Shown one piece after another: positions 1 to 5,318 of a stretch of 6,222 bases of DNA. Position 1 is the first letter of the stretch, and the number at the start of each line of letters is the position of its first letter. Location of the stretch: the NCBI GenBank assembly GCA_030604325.1, contig JAUVWC010000089.1, positions 1 through 6,222 of the forward strand, given 5' to 3'. The notes under the pieces were generated by a model. That model saw nothing but the letters and a program-made list of their open reading frames with translations, did no database searches and had not been told where the DNA came from. Source of the stretch: Candidatus Zixiibacteriota bacterium (lineage in GTDB: Bacteria > Blakebacterota > Blakebacteria > Blakebacterales > Blakebacteraceae). A program made the translations under genes and the position numbers.

Positions 1-80
1 ATCGAGTCGAAACCCTCGGCAGGGCCGTCGTAGCCAGCGACCGCCTCTCCCGATCTTGAACTTTTTTCTGGCTTATTCAT
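1..80 (-). CDS. ribBA: N-terminal fragment of probable RibBA/RibB (3,4-dihydroxy-2-butanone-4-phosphate synthase)
   Basis: The gene starts at the ATG at 80-78 and runs off the left edge after 26 codons. The visible peptide begins MNKPEKSSRSGEAV and ends in GFDS followed by a codon starting AT. The FDS(I) ending matches the usual opening of the DHBP synthase domain (FDSIEEAL and similar), which in full-length proteins leads into the acidic DDEDREN active-site loop. That loop is not in the window. DHBP synthase converts ribulose 5-phosphate to the four-carbon precursor of lumazine. In many bacteria it is fused to GTP cyclohydrolase II (RibBA), but the fusion cannot be seen here. The start lies 8 bases after the ribE stop. 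A GAGG in the last ribE codons is about 13 bases upstream, a rather distant ribosome binding site, so translational coupling is likely. The identification rests on a short match plus the ribD-ribE context. Confidence 0.7.
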   Translation of the reverse strand, partial: MNKPEKSSRSGEAVAGYDGPAEGFDS

Positions 81-88
81 GGCGGTAG

Positions 89-751
89 TTAATCCTCTGT
101 ACTGGCAGATGGACCGGAATCTCTGTCGAGCTTCTGCAGATAAGGTTCCAGCTGCTCGGCCACATACTTGGCGATCATGTCAGCTTCGAGGTTGACCCGT
201 CCGCCCACCTGAAGCCGCCCAAGCGTAGTAACTTCCAATGTATGGGGTATCAGCGCCACTGAGAAGGTTTCCTCGGCGACATCTACAAGCGTCAGGCTGA
301 CTCCCTCGACGGTGACAGATCCCTTCGGGACCAGGTAGCGCATCAGCTCCGGCGGCGCCGAATACCAGTGTATCACCTCGCCCTCGGCCAGCGGCCGGGT
401 TTCATAGGCGGCAGGAGGCCCCTCCAGGCGATGGCCCACCCCATCCACGTGCCCGAAAACAAGGTGGCCGCCCAGACCATCCTGAAGGGTGAGAGAGAGT
501 TCAAGATTGACGCCGCCCCCCTCCACGAGGCCGTCCAGGCTCGTCATGCGCATGGTTTCGGGGATAGCCTCCACACTGAAAGCATCATCGCCGACATTGA
601 CAACCGTCAAACAGACTCCGGCCACACTGACCGAGTCCCCGATCGTCAGACGCTCGGCGATCTGCCTCGAACCGATTGTGAAACGGACGGCTTCCGTTTT
701 ACTCTCAATTTTCTGTACGGTCCCGACGGTTTCGACTATCCCGCTGAACAT
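89..751 (-). CDS. ribE: Riboflavin synthase, alpha subunit
   Basis: This is a 220-residue protein of normal family length. Riboflavin synthase dismutates two molecules of 6,7-dimethyl-8-ribityllumazine into riboflavin and a pyrimidinedione in the cytoplasm; it works as a homotrimer. Two tandem lumazine-binding barrels are visible. The first (about 1-97) opens with MFSGIVE, a variant of the usual MFTGI(I/V)E, and carries GVCLTV with C47 and T49. The second (about 98-200) starts at GHVDG (H101) and carries GVSLTLVDV (150-158). The conserved VNLEADMIAKYV segment and a C-terminal helix close the protein. The ATG start is well supported by AGGAGG ten bases upstream. The gene follows ribD by 17 bases and precedes the probable ribBA by 8, so the three are probably one transcript. 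In enterobacterial naming this gene is ribC. Confidence 0.96.
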   Translation of the reverse strand: MFSGIVETVGTVQKIESKTEAVRFTIGSRQIAERLTIGDSVSVAGVCLTVVNVGDDAFSVEAIPETMRMTSLDGLVEGGGVNLELSLTLQDGLGGHLVFGHVDGVGHRLEGPPAAYETRPLAEGEVIHWYSAPPELMRYLVPKGSVTVEGVSLTLVDVAEETFSVALIPHTLEVTTLGRLQVGGRVNLEADMIAKYVAEQLEPYLQKLDRDSGPSASTED

Positions 752-761
752 GGATACAATT

Positions 762-767
762 CCTCCT
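762..767 (-). promoter_or_regulatory. Strong Shine-Dalgarno site of ribE
   Basis: On the minus strand the ribD-ribE spacer contains a perfect AGGAGG, 10 bases before the ribE ATG and just after the ribD stop (771-769). It fixes the ribE start and shows that this organism uses canonical ribosome binding sites, in contrast to the bare start of ribD. Confidence 0.85.
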
Positions 768-768
768 G

Positions 769-1896
769 CTAAGACTCTAGGGGGAACGCACTGACCAGGA
801 GATCCATTCCCACCTGCGTGGTATGCATCTCTCCCAGGCTAAGGGGTGATGAGAGACCGAGATGCAGAACCCCTCTGCCTGCACCCATCACTTTCGGAGC
901 AATCCAGATCTGCCAGAAATCGATGACATCGGCAGCAACTAATGAAGAAAGGAGTATTCCACCTCCTTCCACCAGCACGCTGTCGATTCCTTCCGCAGCC
1001 AGCGCCGAGAGCATGGCTCCCGGTTGGAGCCCGCCCTCACTACGGGTTGTCACCGGGAGGAGCCGGCCGCCGGCCTCTCTTATTGCATCCGCTTTGGGAC
1101 CATCAATCTGTTCGGCTGCCGTCAGGATGAGTACGTCCCCACCCGGCTTGGAGAGTACCCTTGCCGCGGGGGGAGTGCGCAGACGCCCATCCGCAATGAC
1201 CCGAAGAGGCTGTCGCGGCAAAAGCTCGCCATCAGGGGCGCGTGCACTCAAGCGGGGGTTGTCGGCCAACACCGTCCCACTTCCCACCATGACCGCATCC
1301 ACCTCAGAACGATGCCGCCCTACATGCTCGCTGGCTCTCTCGCCGGTTACGGCAAGGGTGGCTGGCCCGTACAGTGCAGTCCGACCATCCAGTGTCCTGG
1401 CGATTTTGACCATCACCTTGGGCCTCTCTTCTGCCGCCGCCAGAAAATGCCGCGCGTTCAGTCGCCGGGCGGCCTCACGCTCGACATTTTCGACCACCTC
1501 CACCCCGGCGGCACGAAGCCGTGCCAGCCCGCGCCCGCTGACACAGCGTGCCGGATCTACACAGGGCACTACGACCCGCTTGATGCCCGACCGGATAATG
1601 GCTTCACTACAGGGGGGCGTACGGCCGTGATGGTCGCACGGCTCGAGACTGACATAGATTGTCCCCCCCCGCCCACGGTCACCCGCCTGTTCCAGAGCGA
1701 TTACTTCGGCGTGCGGAGCGCCGGGACGCAGGTGGTATCCCTCACCCACGACCTGTTCCCCGGAGACCACCACTGCGCCGACAGCCGGATTGGGGGGCGT
1801 GGACCACCGTCCCCTTACGGCCAGGGCCAGTGCCCGCTGCATGAAATGGGCGTGACGGGCGTCAGCTACGGATGCCGAAGAGCTGCCACAACTCAT
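769..1896 (-). CDS. ribD: Bifunctional RibD: diaminohydroxyphosphoribosylaminopyrimidine deaminase / 5-amino-6-(5-phosphoribosylamino)uracil reductase
   Basis: This 375-residue protein performs the second and third steps from GTP to riboflavin: deamination of the pyrimidine, then NADPH-dependent reduction of the ribose. The N-terminal deaminase domain (about 17-150) has the zinc-site motifs HAE (62-64) and EPCDHHGRTPPC (85-96). H62, C87 and C96 are the expected zinc ligands and E64 the proton shuttle; TPPNPAVGAVVV (33-44) is the usual lead-in. The reductase domain (about 158-375) shows KIARTLDGRTA (164-174), VGSGTVLADNPRL (204-216), VEGGG (309-313) and IAPKVMG (332-338). The usual WITG of the reductase domain reads AVTG (182-185), an odd substitution. 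The deaminase-side motif normally read as DPNP is DPAR (114-117). The first ATG is taken as the start, but no ribosome binding site precedes it; Met19 also lacks one and lies just before the first conserved helix. A consensus -10 box 4 bases upstream suggests leaderless translation. Confidence 0.96.
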   Translation of the reverse strand: MSCGSSSASVADARHAHFMQRALALAVRGRWSTPPNPAVGAVVVSGEQVVGEGYHLRPGAPHAEVIALEQAGDRGRGGTIYVSLEPCDHHGRTPPCSEAIIRSGIKRVVVPCVDPARCVSGRGLARLRAAGVEVVENVEREAARRLNARHFLAAAEERPKVMVKIARTLDGRTALYGPATLAVTGERASEHVGRHRSEVDAVMVGSGTVLADNPRLSARAPDGELLPRQPLRVIADGRLRTPPAARVLSKPGGDVLILTAAEQIDGPKADAIREAGGRLLPVTTRSEGGLQPGAMLSALAAEGIDSVLVEGGGILLSSLVAADVIDFWQIWIAPKVMGAGRGVLHLGLSSPLSLGEMHTTQVGMDLLVSAFPLES

Positions 1897-1900
1897 AGGA

Positions 1901-1906
1901 ATTATA
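1901..1906 (-). promoter_or_regulatory. Candidate -10 box for a leaderless ribD transcript
   Basis: A perfect TATAAT reads on the minus strand, ending 4 bases before the ribD ATG. With usual geometry, transcription would begin at or within the start codon, giving an mRNA with little or no leader. The hexamers 16-18 bases upstream (around ACCACT) do not resemble TTGACA, and no TG extension is present. A TTGTAA lies 22 bases upstream, too far for normal spacing. The assignment therefore rests on the -10 sequence alone. Confidence 0.4.
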
Positions 1907-1926
1907 AGATGCGCACACTATCCAGT

Positions 1927-1936
1927 GGTTACAACC
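1927..1936. repeat. Short inverted repeat GGTT-AC-AACC upstream of ribD
   Basis: The 4-base arms are separated by 2 bases. It is nested inside a wider pair of 5-base arms, GCACA (1913-1917) and TGTGC (1937-1941). It lies 21-30 bases from the candidate -10 box, where an operator or activator site could act. It is short enough to be chance. Confidence 0.25.
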
Positions 1937-1960
1937 TGTGCCTTTACTAAGTGCACCGCT

Positions 1961-1972
1961 CCGTAATTACGG
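1961..1972. repeat. Perfect 12-base palindrome CCGTAATTACGG, possible operator
   Basis: The sequence equals its own reverse complement over 12 bases. It lies 64 bases upstream of the ribD ATG in the intergenic gap and is flanked by CACCG (1954-1958) and CGGTG (1970-1974), a second overlapping inverted pair. The symmetry suits a dimeric DNA-binding protein better than an RNA hairpin. I cannot match it to a named regulator's site. Confidence 0.35.
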
Positions 1973-2046
1973 TGATGTATCGAGAGCGCCGAGGCGTCCG
2001 GCCAGCAAGGCACCAGGAGGGATAGCGGAAGCGAAGATTATACCGG

Positions 2047-3276
2047 CTACTCGTATCTGAGTGCTTCAACAGGATCGAGCCTGGCGGCCTTCATCGCAGG
2101 ATAGACACCGAAGCCGATACCGATTCCGCTGCATACCAGGAGCGCCGCCAGTAATGCCCAGAGAGGTACGGCCGCCGGCAGTGGGGTAACAAAACCCACG
2201 AATAGTCCGAGACCGACGCCAAGCAGCGCCCCGATTGCACCACCGATCCCGCTCAGCACCACTGCCTCCACCAGAAACTGTGTGATTATGTCGCGCCGTC
2301 GGGCACCTACCGCCTTGCGGATACCAATCTCGCGTGTTCGTTCGGTGACCGACACCAGCATGATGTTCATGATCCCGATACCACCCACCAGAAGACTGAT
2401 ACTCGCAATACTAACCATTGTCAGGCTGACCCCTAACATTATCAACACCACCACCTGCTGAATTAAATCGGAAGTGATTACTTCGAAGTTATTCGGTCTT
2501 CCCGGCGGCACACCCCGCCGCTTGCGCAGCACGGCGATTGTTTCGTCAATGGCCAACTGCACCTGGCCCGGACGCGCCATTGCCGACAACGCAATTCGGC
2601 TGCGCCGTCCCCAATACTTGCGAAACGACGAGATCGGGATAAGCACCATATTGTCCTGGCTGAACCCTAGAAACCCGCCTTGCCTCTCTAACGTTCCGAC
2701 GACACGATAGCGGTGGCCGTCAATCCGTATCTCCCGGCCAAGGGGATCAACGTTCTCGAAGAGCTTCTCCACAATGTCAGCGCCCAGAATAACCACGTTC
2801 CGTCGATTGGTTTCATCGATAAGTGAGAGAAAACGCCCCGAGTCCAGATCGAATCCCTGAAGTCGATGCCAATACTGGTCGGCTCCGTTGATCAAGACGT
2901 TAGGATTGGTCTTCTCGCCCCTGTAGCGGACTTCAGCTCCCAAGTGCACGGTGTAAGCAGAAACGAACAGTACGGAAGGAGCGTGCTTCTCCACAGCCCT
3001 TTTATCTTCGAGGGTGAGGTCCTCCCAATCCCGCCGGAGGAAGCGATCGAGTATCCAGGTATCTACGACGGGGTTCGTCTGGATGTAGAAGTTGTCGCTA
3101 CCAACCTGGCTAAATACAGCTGATACATACCGGTCCAATCCCTCAATAAGACTGCTCATCCCCACCACGGCCAGCACCCCGATGATTATGCCCAGACTGG
3201 TCAAAAAGGAGCGCAGCGGATTTGCCAGAATTGAGAAGGTAGCCAGACGTCCTGTTTCCCGAATCCCAAGTGGCAT
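2047..3276 (-). CDS. MacB/FtsX-type ABC transporter permease (second of the pair)
   Basis: This 409-residue inner-membrane protein has the MacB layout without a fused ATPase domain. One N-terminal membrane helix (about 24-45) is followed by a large periplasmic domain (about 46-274), then three C-terminal helices (about 276-309, 338-361, 372-392). The cytoplasmic loop [20 protein letters not shown] (304-323) is the family signature that contacts the ATPase. The C-terminus DPVEALRYE is the typical FtsX-family end. Its start lies 9 bases after the stop of the upstream permease, with only a weak AGG about 9 bases before the ATG, so translational coupling is likely. It differs from its neighbour mostly in the periplasmic domain, while the membrane part is closely similar. 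Together with one ATPase and an adaptor it probably forms a heterodimeric export or mechanotransmission complex. Substrate unknown; peptides, lipids, antibiotics or lipoproteins are all possible for the family. Confidence 0.9.
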   Translation of the reverse strand: MPLGIRETGRLATFSILANPLRSFLTSLGIIIGVLAVVGMSSLIEGLDRYVSAVFSQVGSDNFYIQTNPVVDTWILDRFLRRDWEDLTLEDKRAVEKHAPSVLFVSAYTVHLGAEVRYRGEKTNPNVLINGADQYWHRLQGFDLDSGRFLSLIDETNRRNVVILGADIVEKLFENVDPLGREIRIDGHRYRVVGTLERQGGFLGFSQDNMVLIPISSFRKYWGRRSRIALSAMARPGQVQLAIDETIAVLRKRRGVPPGRPNNFEVITSDLIQQVVVLIMLGVSLTMVSIASISLLVGGIGIMNIMLVSVTERTREIGIRKAVGARRRDIITQFLVEAVVLSGIGGAIGALLGVGLGLFVGFVTPLPAAVPLWALLAALLVCSGIGIGFGVYPAMKAARLDPVEALRYE

Positions 3277-3285
3277 CAGTGTTAC

Positions 3286-4521
3286 CTATTCATAACGAAG
3301 GGCATCCACTGGATCGAGGCCCGCTGCTTTTACAGCGGGGTAGAGCCCGAAGAAGAGTCCCACCGACGTACTGAATGTCAGGCCGAGTACAATGGCCCAT
3401 ACGGGTGCAGCGGCCGGTAGCGGCGTAGCGGCGGCCATAGCGAAGGCGATACCGAGCCCCAGAGCCATACCGATTACCCCCCCCACCCCGCTGACAACCA
3501 AAGATTCTACCAGGAACTGCCACAAAATATCACGGCGCTTGGCCCCAACGCTCTTACGGATCCCGATCTCACGGGTGCGCTCGGTGACGGAGACGAGCAT
3601 GATGTTCATGATCCCGACTCCGCCTACTAGCAGCGAGAGGCTGGCCACCCCCACTAGCACGGCAAAGAGTCCCATCGTGAGACCGCGAAAGAGGTCCACC
3701 AGCATCTGCTGCCGGTTCAATGCAAAATCGTCCTCTGCTCCGGGTGTAATTTTTCTGATCCGGCGCATGATACCCCTCGCCTCATCCTCTACCAGGGAGA
3801 TAACATCTGTGCTGGAGGCTAGAAGCGCGGTCCTGATCGATCGGCGTGTCCCAAAGCGTTTCATTAGCGTTTCCAGGGGGATTATCGCCTTATTATCCTG
3901 GCTCCTTCCGAAGATGCTGCCCCGCTCCGGCAGCACCCCGATCACGGTAAATGCGTGCCCGCCTATGCGGACCCGATGGCCTACGGCATTCCTGCCCTCG
4001 AATAGGCTTGACCAGATCCCGAACCCCAGAATGACCACCTGCCGCCGCTCACGTGCCTCGATATCTGTGAAGAAACGGCCAACAGGTGGATCGAGCCCGT
4101 GAACGATCCTCCCCTGCGGACTGTGTCCCTCAACATCCACGCCGCGGGCCGTTCGCTCCTGCCATTTGATGGTAGTGCGGGTACTTACGGAGTTGGAGGC
4201 TGCAGTCGGCAGTGTAACAAGATCCGCGAGCTGCTGGGCCTGTTTCAAGGTTATATTTTTACGGTTCCTTTGTTTAAAGTAGTCCATAATGTCGGACCAC
4301 TGGTATTTATCCACGTGCACCACATTCGTCCCGAGGCCAGCCACCTGGGACTGAAATGTTCTATCGAGCCCCTGGATGAGGCTGATGATGGAGATCACCG
4401 CCGTAACCCCCACCACGATTCCTAGCGTAGTGAGTGTAGTTCTAAGCAGGTTGGCGCGCAGCGCGCGAAACGCGGCCCGTATACTTTCGCGCAATTCAAC
4501 AACGAAACGTGGTATCACCAT
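3286..4521 (-). CDS. MacB/FtsX-type ABC transporter permease (first of the pair)
   Basis: This 411-residue inner-membrane permease has a first membrane helix at about 29-50 and a periplasmic MacB-type domain at about 51-283. Three more helices follow at about 284-310, 339-361 and 373-393. The conserved loop [20 protein letters not shown] (305-323) and the C-terminus DPVDALRYE mark it as an FtsX/MacB permease. Unlike classical MacB it has no N-terminal nucleotide-binding domain; that is encoded separately just upstream. The start is the ATG at 4521-4519, 23 bases after the ATPase stop. No good Shine-Dalgarno sequence precedes it, so initiation may depend on coupling or be weak. An 8-G tract (3484-3477 on the coding strand) falls within the codons for GGVIG of the third membrane helix. 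Its closest relative in the window is the next gene, pointing to an old tandem duplication. Confidence 0.9.
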   Translation of the reverse strand: MVIPRFVVELRESIRAAFRALRANLLRTTLTTLGIVVGVTAVISIISLIQGLDRTFQSQVAGLGTNVVHVDKYQWSDIMDYFKQRNRKNITLKQAQQLADLVTLPTAASNSVSTRTTIKWQERTARGVDVEGHSPQGRIVHGLDPPVGRFFTDIEARERRQVVILGFGIWSSLFEGRNAVGHRVRIGGHAFTVIGVLPERGSIFGRSQDNKAIIPLETLMKRFGTRRSIRTALLASSTDVISLVEDEARGIMRRIRKITPGAEDDFALNRQQMLVDLFRGLTMGLFAVLVGVASLSLLVGGVGIMNIMLVSVTERTREIGIRKSVGAKRRDILWQFLVESLVVSGVGGVIGMALGLGIAFAMAAATPLPAAAPVWAIVLGLTFSTSVGLFFGLYPAVKAAGLDPVDALRYE

Positions 4522-4544
4522 CGGCCAGCCGCGGTTGAGAGGAA

Positions 4545-5264
4545 CTAGTCTGAGACGGTACTTAAACTCCGGCGAGTATCCACATATTCGTCCGACCCGA
4601 TCAAGCCATCCAGGATGCGGACTATGCGGGTGGCGTGTTCCGCTATGTACTGCTCGTGGGTGACCAGGATGATCGCGTTTCCTGCGGCATAGAGTGTTTC
4701 TAAAACGGTCAAGATCTCCTCACCGGTGGTGGTGTCCAGATTACCGGTAGGTTCGTCCGCCAGGATAATGGACGGGTTGTTGACCAGAGCCCTGGCGATG
4801 GCCACCCGCTGGCGCTGTCCGCCTGACAGCTCATTGGGACGGTGGTCCACCCGATCCCCCAAACCCACCGACTCCAAGGCCTCCAAGGCACGCCTGCGGC
4901 GCTCGTGAGCTGGTGTACCGCTGTAGATAAGCGGCAGCTCGACGTTGTGAAGTGCATCGGCACGGGGAAGTAGATTGAAGGTCTGAAAGACGAAACCTAT
5001 CCTCTGGTTGCGAATCTCGGCGAGTTCGTCGTCGGACATCCTCTCCACCGGCTCACCCTCGAAGTGGTAGGTACCCTCGGTAGGGGTGTCGAGGCACCCG
5101 ATAAGGTTCATGAGGGTAGACTTGCCCGATCCCGACGGCCCCATAATCGCTACATACTCGTTGATCTTGATCTCCAAGTCCACGCCGCGCAGGGCACGCA
5201 CGACCTGTGTCCCCATCTCGTAGTCCTTGGTTATCCCCTTCAGCTGGATTATCGGCGTTACCAT
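4545..5264 (-). CDS. ABC transporter ATP-binding protein of the MacB/LolD family
   Basis: This 239-residue cytoplasmic ATPase powers the adjoining permeases. All motifs of an active ABC ATPase are present in order: Walker [10 protein letters not shown] (42-50), Q-loop glutamine Q94 in [11 protein letters not shown], signature LSGGQ (146-150), Walker B IILADE (166-171) with catalytic E171, D-loop NLD (175-177) and switch histidine H203. The VFQ-FNLLP Q-loop and DEPTGNLD run are typical of the LolD/MacB/FtsE group, whose partners are FtsX-fold permeases such as those encoded next. The length is usual for a free-standing subunit, with a short C-terminal tail after the H-loop. The ATG is preceded by GGGAG about 11 bases upstream. 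It lies 54 bases after the adaptor gene and 23 before the first permease, so the four genes are probably one operon. Confidence 0.95.
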   Translation of the reverse strand: MVTPIIQLKGITKDYEMGTQVVRALRGVDLEIKINEYVAIMGPSGSGKSTLMNLIGCLDTPTEGTYHFEGEPVERMSDDELAEIRNQRIGFVFQTFNLLPRADALHNVELPLIYSGTPAHERRRRALEALESVGLGDRVDHRPNELSGGQRQRVAIARALVNNPSIILADEPTGNLDTTTGEEILTVLETLYAAGNAIILVTHEQYIAEHATRIVRILDGLIGSDEYVDTRRSLSTVSD

Positions 5265-5284
5265 GTCAATCAGTTCTCCCTGCC

Positions 5285-5307
5285 AAAATTCGCCACCACT
5301 GGCGGCG
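5285..5307 (-). terminator. Terminator-like hairpin between adaptor and ATPase genes
   Basis: On the minus strand, 5307-5291 reads CGCCGCCAGTGGTGGCG. It can fold into a 7-base-pair stem (one G-T pair) with a 3-base loop, and is followed directly by AATTTT (5290-5285). This resembles a weak intrinsic terminator or attenuator. Because it sits inside an apparent operon, with the ATPase ribosome binding site only a few bases further on, it may instead be an RNA processing or stability element that sets adaptor-to-ATPase ratios. The T-run is short, so full termination is doubtful. Confidence 0.35.
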
Positions 5308-5318
5308 ATCCCTGTTGA

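Larger units (their letters stand above)
1897..2046 (-). promoter_or_regulatory. Intergenic region upstream of ribD, probable promoter region of the riboflavin operon
   Basis: This 150-base gap is the only sizeable non-coding stretch in the window. It separates the last permease gene from ribD. On the minus strand it holds a TATAAT next to the ribD start, a 10-base inverted repeat, a perfect 12-base palindrome and a GC-rich section at about 1983-2005 that does not form a convincing terminator with a T-run. None of the conserved RFN (FMN riboswitch) blocks could be recognised. Independent transcription of ribD from here is the likely reading; read-through from the transporter genes cannot be excluded. 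Confidence 0.5.

Noticed and set aside
1914..1930. NrdR-box-like sequence starting ACACTAT near ribD
   Set aside because: The first half fits, but the second half (AGTGG) is shifted by two bases and mismatched. Proximity of nrdR and ribD in other genomes is not evidence here.
818..1950. Long plus-strand open frames opposite ribD (818-1630 and 1024-1950)
   Set aside because: They lie antisense to a fully motif-supported ribD, have Ser/Arg/Pro-rich composition with no recognisable domain, and reflect the GC-rich codon pattern of the true gene.
1983..2005. GC-rich segment with CGCC/GGCG as a terminator for the transporter operon
   Set aside because: The possible stem is 3-4 base pairs with an awkward loop and there is no T-run after it on the minus strand.
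2037..2042. Second TATAAT on the minus strand just after the last permease stop
   Set aside because: The region 16-18 bases upstream (around GCACTC) has no -35 resemblance, and the site is about 140 bases from ribD. It was kept only as a weak possibility and not listed as a promoter.
1897..2046. FMN riboswitch (RFN element) upstream of ribD
   Set aside because: The gap is about the right size and place, but the conserved RFN sequence blocks are not present on the minus strand.
3392..4102. Plus-strand open frame of 236 codons opposite the first permease
   Set aside because: It is antisense to a clear FtsX-family gene, has low-complexity Ser/Thr/Pro/Arg composition, and shows no ribosome binding site or domain.
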